Shown here: one piece after another, positions 7,518 to 14,565 of the stretch
How the letters are laid out: every line of letters begins with the position of its first letter
Numbering within the stretch: position 1 is the stretch's first letter
Origin: Verrucomicrobiota bacterium
Lineage (GTDB): Bacteria; Verrucomicrobiota; Verrucomicrobiia; Limisphaerales; UBA11358
Length of the DNA: 27,116 bases
Assembly (NCBI GenBank): GCA_026225155.1
Contig: JAMFSG010000078.1
Coordinates: forward strand, 1-27,116
Direction: 5' to 3'
Notes under the pieces: model-generated
The model's database searches: none
Seen by the model: the letters and a program-made list of their open reading frames with translations, nothing else
What the model was told of the DNA's origin: nothing
Position numbers and translations under genes: made by a program

Positions 7518-10500
7518 GTGAAAATAATAATGATGTATTGGCTCATGCTTTGCCTCGTTACGGCCAAAGCAGCCGCTTTAATTAGTGTCGGCCAGCTTCG
7601 TTGCGAAGGTCTGGCGGCGCCGGTAGGGATTGATATTATCCAACCGCAGTTTAGTTGGATTTTAACTTCGGATCAACGCGGTGAGAAGCAGACCGCTTAT
7701 CAAATCATAGTGGCTTCGTCGTTGGCTGGACTCAACGCGGATAACGGAGATCTCTGGGATAGTGGCAAGGTGCTTTCAGACGAAACCGCTCACCTAGCGT
7801 ATCAAGGTAAAACCTTAGCTTCCCGGCAAACGTGCTTTTGGAAAATCAAGTCTTGGAATCGCGACGGCCAACCATCCGCTTGGAGCGAACCAGCTTCGTG
7901 GAGCATGGGATTACTCCAGCCGACCGATTGGGCGGCGCAATGGATCAGTGATCCTATTCTGGCGAATCCCACCAATCGTCCACTGACGCCGATAAATTGT
8001 TATCGTAGTGAATTAGCGGCGCGTCCGGATGTCACTAAATGGATCGTGCTAGATCTTGGTTCTAGTAAGCGAATGGATGCGTTAGACCTCATGCCCGCCC
8101 GTCCGCCCGGTCAGAATAGCGATTTTTACACGGTGATGTTCCCGCTGCGATTCAAAGTAGAGACGGCCGATAATCGGGATTTTACGAACGCGCAAAGGGT
8201 GGTGGATAACACCGATAAAGATTTTCCCTCCCCGCGCAATAACTCCTGCCGCTTCCAATTTCCGGCGGTCACGGCGCGCTATGTCCGGCTCACCGTGACT
8301 CGGTTGAACTGCTGGGATGGTCAGGATTATGGCGTTGCTTTGGGCGGACTCGCTATCTTTGATGGCTCGCAATCGATCGCCGTTGGGGCCGGGGTGGAGT
8401 GCTCGGATTCGATCGAGTCGGAACGCTGGTCAAAAAAATTTCTCGTAGACGGAAAGCCGTCGGTAGCACTGGTTGATTCACCGGCTTTGGATGTGGGCAT
8501 GGCGGATACCACGAAAAAATTTACCGTCTCGCGCGTGCCGCTGTTGCGTCGGGAATTTAATCTTGCGGGCAAAGTGCGTCGCGCCACGCTTTCCATTTCT
8601 GCGCGTGGTTTCTACGAAGTGCATATCAATGGTCAACGTGTCGGTGATGAATGGCTCACCCCGGGTTTCACGGACTATGGGGCTCGTCTCCAATATGAAA
8701 CTTACGATGTCACCCGTTTGCTTCAGCCCGGAACCAACGCCATCGGCGCATTGTTGGGTTACGGTTGGTATGCCGGTCACATGAACCTATTCGAAATGCG
8801 TTGTATCTACGGATATTTTCCGCAGTTGTTCGCGCAGCTAGAGGTGGAACTGATGGATGGCTCGCACGTGACTCAAAGCACGGATGACAAATGGCGAAGC
8901 ACTTTGGACGGCCCGGTGCGTTGGTCTGACTTATTAGATGGTGAAGGGTATGATTGCCGCAAAGAAATGAGCGGCTGGGATCAACCCGGCTTCGACGATC
9001 ATACTTGGCAACCCGCTTGGACGCAGCCGCGCAATGAAGTGCCGTTGGTGTGGGATCGCTGCCAGCCCGTGCGCGTCATCCGCGAATTTAAACCTGTGAC
9101 CGTGAAGGAAGTAAAACCGGGCGTCTATGTTTTTGATTTCGGTCAGGAAATCACCGGTTGGTGCCGCTTGAAGCTAGCCGGGCCGACGGGCACGCACGTG
9201 CGACTACACTACACTGAAATGATTTCTCCCGATGGTAATATCGATGACACCTCGCTGATGGGCACATTGCAGGAGGATGATTATATTTCCGATGGTCAAG
9301 GTGAGCGCACGTTGGAACCGCACTTCACCTATCATGGTTTTCGTTACGTTGAACTATCGGGACTGCCCAGCCGATTGCAGCCCGATACCCTTATCGCCGT
9401 CAATGTGCGCACGGACGCTGCCGTCGCCGGACATTTTGAATGCTCCAATGAGTTATACAACCATATCCAAAAGGCCGCCACGTGGACGCAAGCTAACTTA
9501 CTCTTCGATGTGCCGGCGGGTTGTGCGGCCCGTGGCGAGCGCCTCGCGTGGCTGGGCGATATCCGGCCCTGCGTGCAATCCTTGTTACTTAATTATGATA
9601 CCGCGCCGTTGCTGACTAAATATGTGAACGACATCCGCGATGATCAGACCGCCGATGGACGTTTTACCGACATTGCGCCCCACGCCCATCTTACGGGCAC
9701 GACGGTTTGCGTGGGCTCGCCCGGTTGGGCGGATGCCGGTGTTTCTTTGCCTTGGGAGCTCTATGTGAATACTTGCGACCGACGCCTGCTCGCCGAACAT
9801 TTCGCGGCGGCGCAGCGTTGGGTGGAGGTGATTCACGCCAGCAATCCTGACTTGCTGTGGCGAAATAATCGCGGTCAAAATTGGGGCGATTGGTTGAGCG
9901 CGGGCCCGGAAACGCCGAGAGAATTGGGCGCCACCGCTTTCTTCGCGCACTCCACCGACCAACTCGCACGCATGGCGCAGGCATTGGGACGTCAGGATGA
10001 TGCGGAAAAATATCAAACTTTGTTCCAAGCTATTCGGCGGGCCTTTGTCAAAAAATACGTCAGCCCGAGCGGGGTTATTGGTGGGAATTCTCCGGGCAAC
10101 CCCATCCTGCGTGACGTTACCAGCCTCGTTCGTTCCCTGATAAAAAATGGAAAGTTAAACTTCACCGTGATCAATGATGTGCTCGGCGGCGATCCGGCTC
10201 TGAATAAAGTTAAAAAACTTCACCTAGTCATTCGTCACGGAAATGAATCCGAAGACTCGGCATTTGTCGAAGGTAGTAAGGTTGAAATCGGTAGTCAAAG
10301 CGGTCAGCCCCTCGAAATCGTTTCCGCTACCTATGGCTATGACGCCCTGGACTTAGGTGATACGCAAGGTAGCTACGCGCTCGCGTTACGTTTTGGTTTG
10401 CTCGACGAACCCTTACGTTCCCAAGCCGCCCAGCGGTTAAACGAACTGGTGATTAAAAATAAATTTCATCCGACCACCGGATTTTGGAGCAGCATTGAAA

Positions 10501-11060
10501 TGCTCTTAGCCTTGTCCGATTCCGGTCATAACGAAACGGCGGCGGAAATGGTGGATCAACGCAGTGAACCTTCCTGGGGTTACATGGCCAACGATAACAC
10601 GACCATGTGGGAATCGTTCGACGCCGACGCGCGAAAATTATCACTGAATCATTGGACGCACAGCGCGGTCAGCGAATGGCTCTGGCGTAACGTCGCAGGA
10701 CTGAATCCTGATGAAGCTCATCCCGGTTATCAGTCATTCACCATTCACCCGCGTCCGACCAAGGAAGTGACTTGGTGCCGCGCCAGCTATGATTCTATCC
10801 GCGGTAAAATTGTCAGCGATTGGAAGTGTGAGGGCGATAAATTTACGCTGAAGGTGACTGTGCCCGCGAATACCACGGCTACGGTATTTGTTCCCGCCGC
10901 TCGTCCTGAAGTAGTGACGGAATCCGGTCAGGTCGCATCCCAGTCCGCTGGCGTAACTTTATGGCGCAGTGAGCCAGGGGCCGCTGTTTATCAAGTTGAG
11001 TCAGGCGTTTATCAGTTCAATTCCCTGATGCGTTTATCGCCGAGCGATCGCGGAAATTAG
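7518..11060 (+). CDS. Secreted GH78 alpha-L-rhamnosidase with two inserted domains
   Basis: The 1180-aa protein starts at GTG (in-frame ATGs at 7530 and 7533 are alternatives) and has a signal peptide ending near AKAAA (residue ~19). Visible order: an Fn3-like N-domain (about 25-125), a discoidin-like insert (about 174-315), the Bac_rhamnosid N beta domain (about 350-510), a concanavalin-like domain (about 520-620), the (alpha/alpha)6 catalytic barrel (about 635-1060) and a C-terminal beta domain with TIHPRP. The family general acid fits E674 in RGERLAWLGD, and the general base fits E1032 in TTMWESF. The usual DCPQRDER segment reads GCAARGER, so a conserved Asp is Gly668. An extra ~91-residue block (857-947) interrupts the barrel. 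GH78 enzymes cleave terminal alpha-L-rhamnose. The gene uses TTA and CTA codons more freely than its neighbours, which may indicate transfer. Confidence 0.92.
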   Translation: MKIIMMYWLMLCLVTAKAAALISVGQLRCEGLAAPVGIDIIQPQFSWILTSDQRGEKQTAYQIIVASSLAGLNADNGDLWDSGKVLSDETAHLAYQGKTLASRQTCFWKIKSWNRDGQPSAWSEPASWSMGLLQPTDWAAQWISDPILANPTNRPLTPINCYRSELAARPDVTKWIVLDLGSSKRMDALDLMPARPPGQNSDFYTVMFPLRFKVETADNRDFTNAQRVVDNTDKDFPSPRNNSCRFQFPAVTARYVRLTVTRLNCWDGQDYGVALGGLAIFDGSQSIAVGAGVECSDSIESERWSKKFLVDGKPSVALVDSPALDVGMADTTKKFTVSRVPLLRREFNLAGKVRRATLSISARGFYEVHINGQRVGDEWLTPGFTDYGARLQYETYDVTRLLQPGTNAIGALLGYGWYAGHMNLFEMRCIYGYFPQLFAQLEVELMDGSHVTQSTDDKWRSTLDGPVRWSDLLDGEGYDCRKEMSGWDQPGFDDHTWQPAWTQPRNEVPLVWDRCQPVRVIREFKPVTVKEVKPGVYVFDFGQEITGWCRLKLAGPTGTHVRLHYTEMISPDGNIDDTSLMGTLQEDDYISDGQGERTLEPHFTYHGFRYVELSGLPSRLQPDTLIAVNVRTDAAVAGHFECSNELYNHIQKAATWTQANLLFDVPAGCAARGERLAWLGDIRPCVQSLLLNYDTAPLLTKYVNDIRDDQTADGRFTDIAPHAHLTGTTVCVGSPGWADAGVSLPWELYVNTCDRRLLAEHFAAAQRWVEVIHASNPDLLWRNNRGQNWGDWLSAGPETPRELGATAFFAHSTDQLARMAQALGRQDDAEKYQTLFQAIRRAFVKKYVSPSGVIGGNSPGNPILRDVTSLVRSLIKNGKLNFTVINDVLGGDPALNKVKKLHLVIRHGNESEDSAFVEGSKVEIGSQSGQPLEIVSATYGYDALDLGDTQGSYALALRFGLLDEPLRSQAAQRLNELVIKNKFHPTTGFWSSIEMLLALSDSGHNETAAEMVDQRSEPSWGYMANDNTTMWESFDADARKLSLNHWTHSAVSEWLWRNVAGLNPDEAHPGYQSFTIHPRPTKEVTWCRASYDSIRGKIVSDWKCEGDKFTLKVTVPANTTATVFVPAARPEVVTESGQVASQSAGVTLWRSEPGAAVYQVESGVYQFNSLMRLSPSDRGN

Positions 11061-11231
11061 CCCGGCACACCATGCCGGGTATTTCATCCGAGATAAAATC
11101 CATCCCGACGGGACGGCGGAAATAATCACGATTTGATTTAGATATATTTCCATCGTCCCTCCGGGACGTTTTTGTTTTCATGATCAACTTGGCACGATGT
11201 GCCGAGCTAATTTCCAATGCCACTCCGTGGC
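11061..11231. repeat. Array of short hairpins, mostly with 3-nt loops, after the GH78 gene
   Basis: Four clear hairpins are packed in 171 bp: CCCGGCA-CACCA-TGCCGGG at 11061-11079, CGTCCC-TCC-GGGACG at 11154-11168, GGCAC-GAT-GTGCC at 11191-11203 and GCCAC-TCC-GTGGC at 11219-11231. A weaker TCCC-GAC-GGGA lies near 11103. They fill the whole gap between the convergent GH78 and pseudopilin genes. This looks like a REP-type cluster that may also work as a two-way transcription end. Confidence 0.6.
11154..11178 (+). terminator. Possible rho-independent terminator of the GH78 gene
   Basis: The 6-bp hairpin CGTCCC-TCC-GGGACG is followed directly by TTTTTGTTTT, about 95 bp after the GH78 stop. The stem is short and the element belongs to a repeat cluster, so the terminator role is only likely. 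Confidence 0.45.
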
Positions 11232-11235
11232 AAAA

Positions 11236-12057
11236 TCATGGCGCGAGCTTTTCGCGGTGGGGCAGGTGATCGCGGTTCCAGCTGCTTAAGGCGTCATCGC
11301 TGGTGTCGGCGAAAAGAAATTTTAACGTTGGTGATTCAACGTGGCCATCGCAGAAAACGATATTGGCATGGCCTTGATGACGGGCGTAACTCCTTTTCGT
11401 GCTTTCTTGATCAGAAAATCCAAGGCCGTGCGATGAAACCCATTCGTCGCTTGCGCGTCCCAAAATATTCACGCCATCTACAACGACACTAGAACTGCCC
11501 AAAAAAGCATCGCCAATGGCAAACATTTCACTTGGATTAACGACTTCTGATTCATTCACGCGAGCCGTTTGTGCGGACGGTGTATTTGGTAAATGCGGCA
11601 ACCAATGGTGGGAAAGCCCAAGGGAATTGTTGGTGGAAATCCAAGGGCCAAGACCATTGGCATTGTAACCATAATCATCATAACCTGCCTCTGGATGTAA
11701 ATTCCAAATTGCATTTGATGGTCGAGCCGCCGCCGGACAATGCCAAACGCCTTTTGGGAAATAGCCAGTGTTGGAATGAATGCCCATTTCGTATCCCAAG
11801 GCATTTTTCCAATAACGATTTTCGGAATGATCACTTGGGTCAAGGAACGGCGGGTAAGCATTCAAGTCCGTCCTAAATTCCTGCAAAGCAATTCCGAGTT
11901 CCCGCACATTATTCGAGCATTGAATTCGCACCGCTTTTCCTTTGGCCTGAGAAATTGCCGCCAATAAAAGTGCTGCCAGAATTCCGATAACTCCTAAAAC
12001 GACCAAGAGTTCAGTCAGCGAAAAGGCCGACTGAACTCTTGGCGATGAAACCTTCAC
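11236..12057 (-). CDS. Prepilin-type pseudopilin downstream of dxs
   Basis: This 273-aa protein has the cleavage/methylation motif SAFSLTELLVVLGVIGILAA (about residues 10-29), with Glu at mature +5, and the C-terminal RHQGHANIVFCDGHVE H...DGH motif, like the pseudopilin at 3902-4678. The preceding residue is Ala rather than Gly, which prepilin peptidases tolerate less well. It starts at GTG only 7 bp after the dxs stop, on the same strand, so it may be transcribed with dxs. No Shine-Dalgarno site is visible. A perfect 14-bp inverted repeat (12003-12016 and 12029-12042) lies within codons 6-18. Its function in the pilus-like or type II secretion apparatus is unknown. Confidence 0.88.
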   Translation of the reverse strand: MKVSSPRVQSAFSLTELLVVLGVIGILAALLLAAISQAKGKAVRIQCSNNVRELGIALQEFRTDLNAYPPFLDPSDHSENRYWKNALGYEMGIHSNTGYFPKGVWHCPAAARPSNAIWNLHPEAGYDDYGYNANGLGPWISTNNSLGLSHHWLPHLPNTPSAQTARVNESEVVNPSEMFAIGDAFLGSSSVVVDGVNILGRASDEWVSSHGLGFSDQESTKRSYARHQGHANIVFCDGHVESPTLKFLFADTSDDALSSWNRDHLPHREKLAP

Positions 12058-12064
12058 GTTACGC

Positions 12065-14044
12065 TTACGCGCCGGCGAGTTGCTTTTTCGTCAAAGCGGG
12101 TTCCGCAAATTGCGCCTTCACCTTGGCGATGGTGTTCTCGACGGACAGACCATATTTCGCGCGGAGTTCGTCCTGCGTGGTCGCGTGTTCGATGAATTGA
12201 TCCGGCCAGCCGATGCGCACGACGGGTGTGCTGACATGTTTTTCACTCAACAATTCCAGCACGGCAGAACCGTAGCCGCCCATAATGACGTGATCTTCAA
12301 GCGTTACGATGAGATCGGCTTCCTGACCGTAGGTTTCATGCGTCACGGCGTCGAGAGGCTTGGTGAAGCGCGGGTTGATGACGGCAACGTCGTAGCCTTC
12401 GGTGGTCAATTGTTGCGCGGCTTTGCGGGCGATGGTGTTCATCGGTCCGAGGCCGAACAGCGCGACTTTCTTTTTGCCGTTGTTCGTGAATTTCTGGACG
12501 ACCTGCGCCTTGCCAACTTCGAGCAATTCCGGTTCCGGTTTCATCGGCACGCCTTCCGCCGTGCCGCGCGGATAGCGGATGAACGTGGGATGGTTCACGG
12601 TCGAGGCCGTGTAAAGCATGTCCGCGAGTTCGTCTTCGTTCGCCGGCGCCATCGCGACGACGTTCGGGAAACAGCGCAGATAGGAAATATCAAACAGGCC
12701 GTGATGCGTCGGGCCGTCGTTCGCAGAAAGACCGGCGCGATCCATGACGAAAATCACCGGCAAATCCTGCAGGCAAACGTCGTGATGGATGCAATCGTAA
12801 GCGCGTTGCAAGAACGTCGAGTAAATCGCCACGACCGGGCGATAACCCATCGTCGCCATGCCGGCGGCAAAAATCACGCCGTGTTCCTCGGCAATGCCGA
12901 CATCGAAATAACGTTCCGGCATCGCTTTTTCCAAATGCTTCATGCCCGTGCCGGTCGGCATCGCAGCGGTGAGGCCGACGACGTTTTTGTCGTTCTGGCA
13001 GAGCTTGATCATCGTCTGGCCCATCACGTCCTGATACATCGGCGGCGTGCCGGGTTTGCTTGCGGGCGTTTCGCCGGTCTTGGCGTCGTAAGAACCGAGG
13101 CCGTGGAATTTTTCCGGAAATTTCAGCGCGGCATCAAAGCCTTTGCCCTTCTGTGTCAAAACGTGGATGACGATCGGATGATCGCATGTCTTGGCGAATT
13201 CCAAAGTGCTGATGAGCAACGGCAGATTGTGTCCGTCAATCGGGCCGAGATAACGCATACCGAATTCCTCGAACAAAACCGGATTGCCAAAACCACCGCG
13301 ACCGTCCGTGAGCGCGCCGTCGTTTTGGTGCAGGCCAACGCTCAGCGCGCCTTTGAAACCTTCTTCGGCTTTGTGCGCGAGGCGCAACGCGAGTTCACCT
13401 TTCGGCAGACGCTTGACGAAATTTTCAAAATCCTTCGCGAGCTTGTTGTAACTCGGATTGGTGATGAGCTTGTTGAGATAACCGGAGATCGCGCCGACGT
13501 TTTTGGCGATGCTCCATTCGTTGTCGTTGAGGATGCCGATGAATTTTTTCGTCGTGTGATTGATGTTGTTCATCGCCTCGAACGAAATGCCGTTCGTCAA
13601 CGCCGCGTCGCCGAAAATGCAGACGATGTTTTCATCCGTGCCGCGTTTGTCGCGCGCAGCCGCCATGCCGAGCGCAGCCGAAAGTGCCGTGCCTGCGTGA
13701 CCGGCACCGAAGCAATCGTGTTCGCTTTCCGTGCGCAACGCGAAACCGTTCAAGCCGTCCGTCTGGCGGATCGTGCGGAAACGATTTTTGCGGCCGGTCA
13801 AAAGTTTGTGGACATAAACCTGATGGCTCACGTCCCAGACGAATTTGTCCTTGGGCGTGGAAAAAACCTTGTGCAACGCGATGGTCAGTTCAACGACGCC
13901 GAGATTCGGGCCGAGGTGGCCGCCGCCTTTGGCGAGGCCATCAATCAGCTCGGTGCGGATTTCGCCGGCGAGTTCCTGCAATTGTGGGATCGTGAGTTTT
14001 TTGACGTGCTCGGGCGCGTCAACCATGTCGAGATAACTGCTCAT
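12065..14044 (-). CDS. dxs: 1-deoxy-D-xylulose-5-phosphate synthase
   Basis: This is a thiamine diphosphate enzyme that condenses pyruvate and glyceraldehyde 3-phosphate to DXP, the first step of the MEP isoprenoid pathway, in the cytoplasm. The 659 aa show LGPNLGVVELTIALH, WDVSHQVYVHKLLTGR (His74), FGAGHAGTALSAALGMA, the ThDP/Mg segment GDAALTNG...NDNEWSI and the transketolase glutamate in DVGIAEEHGVIFAAG. A Pyr domain and a C-terminal transketolase domain follow. The canonical GDGA is GDAA (Ala147), WDVGHQ is WDVSHQ, and the NDN(D/E)MSI segment has Trp, so it is a divergent branch. It is last in the transcription order xseA-xseB-dxs, an arrangement seen in many bacteria. An inverted repeat (14065-14138) lies just upstream of its start codon. 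Confidence 0.95.
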   Translation of the reverse strand: MSSYLDMVDAPEHVKKLTIPQLQELAGEIRTELIDGLAKGGGHLGPNLGVVELTIALHKVFSTPKDKFVWDVSHQVYVHKLLTGRKNRFRTIRQTDGLNGFALRTESEHDCFGAGHAGTALSAALGMAAARDKRGTDENIVCIFGDAALTNGISFEAMNNINHTTKKFIGILNDNEWSIAKNVGAISGYLNKLITNPSYNKLAKDFENFVKRLPKGELALRLAHKAEEGFKGALSVGLHQNDGALTDGRGGFGNPVLFEEFGMRYLGPIDGHNLPLLISTLEFAKTCDHPIVIHVLTQKGKGFDAALKFPEKFHGLGSYDAKTGETPASKPGTPPMYQDVMGQTMIKLCQNDKNVVGLTAAMPTGTGMKHLEKAMPERYFDVGIAEEHGVIFAAGMATMGYRPVVAIYSTFLQRAYDCIHHDVCLQDLPVIFVMDRAGLSANDGPTHHGLFDISYLRCFPNVVAMAPANEDELADMLYTASTVNHPTFIRYPRGTAEGVPMKPEPELLEVGKAQVVQKFTNNGKKKVALFGLGPMNTIARKAAQQLTTEGYDVAVINPRFTKPLDAVTHETYGQEADLIVTLEDHVIMGGYGSAVLELLSEKHVSTPVVRIGWPDQFIEHATTQDELRAKYGLSVENTIAKVKAQFAEPALTKKQLAGA

Positions 14045-14064
14045 AAATTCGTTAATTGTTACAT

Positions 14065-14138
14065 CGTTGAATGGTTAAATCGTGAATCGTCGCGCCGGAT
14101 TTTTCCGAGGCAACGATTCAACGGTTCACGATTCAACG
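14065..14138. repeat. Inverted GTTGAATC-type element between xseB and dxs
   Basis: The 26-nt arms 14065-14090 and 14113-14138 are inverted copies matching at about 20 of 26 positions, around a GC-rich 22-nt centre. Each arm is built from degenerate copies of GTTGAATC (left) or GATTCAAC (right), the same octamer tandemly repeated in xseA. The right arm supplies the last codons and TGA stop of xseB, and the left arm is 20 nt upstream of the dxs start. It may fold in the xseB-dxs message. Confidence 0.65.
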
Positions 14139-14398
14139 TCTTCATCAAACGGCTTCAACTTCATTTCGCCCGCCGCATTTTTTTCGAGCTGCTGGATTTT
14201 CAATTCCGCCTCGGCCAGTTTTTCCTGGCAAACCTTCTCCAATTTCGCGCCTTCCTCATATTTTGCCAGCAAATTCTCGAGCGGCAAATCGTCGGCTTCC
14301 ATCGCCTCGACAATGCCCTCGAGCTTTTGCAACGCCTCTTCAAACGGCGGGCTTTTCGCGGGACTGTTTTGTCCGGCGCCTTTGGTGTGGTTCGGCAC
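14126..14398 (-). CDS. xseB: Exodeoxyribonuclease VII small subunit
   Basis: This 90-aa protein partners XseA in exonuclease VII, which degrades single-stranded DNA from both ends. The core PPFEEALQKLEGIVEAMEAD, with downstream LAKYEEGAKL and CQEKLAEAELKIQQLE, is the XseB helical-hairpin signature, and the length is normal for the family (about 70-90 aa). The C-terminal VES and stop are encoded by a GATTCAAC-type repeat arm, suggesting the 3' end was remodelled by a repeat. The next gene upstream in transcription order is xseA, 167 bp away, which is broken by a stop. If XseA is not made, XseB would have no partner. Confidence 0.93.
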   Translation of the reverse strand: MPNHTKGAGQNSPAKSPPFEEALQKLEGIVEAMEADDLPLENLLAKYEEGAKLEKVCQEKLAEAELKIQQLEKNAAGEMKLKPFDEDVES

Positions 14399-14483
14399 GA
14401 CTGAAATATAGGGAAAACCCGCGCGCTCGTCCAGTTCACATTGATGTCACAACCAGCTGTGGCTCAATCTGGCCAAAACTGGT

Positions 14484-14505
14484 GGGGCGAGCGTCCTCGC
14501 AAGCC
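14484..14505. repeat. Short palindromic repeat in the xseA-xseB gap
   Basis: GGGGCGAGCGTCCTCGCAAG contains the hairpin GCGAG-CGTC-CTCGC. The 167-bp gap 14399-14565 otherwise contains no gene that I can support. It looks like another REP-type unit, but only one copy is present here. Confidence 0.35.
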
Positions 14506-14565
14506 GGAACGCCAAAATTTCAAATCGGGTTTTCAATTTTTTCGCATCGGACCTCATAAAAAAAA

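Noticed and set aside
12080..14404. A 774-codon open frame on the + strand opposite dxs and xseB
   Set aside because: Its product is rich in Arg, His and Phe, with no domain signature, and it mirrors the codon bias of dxs on the other strand. It is a shadow frame.
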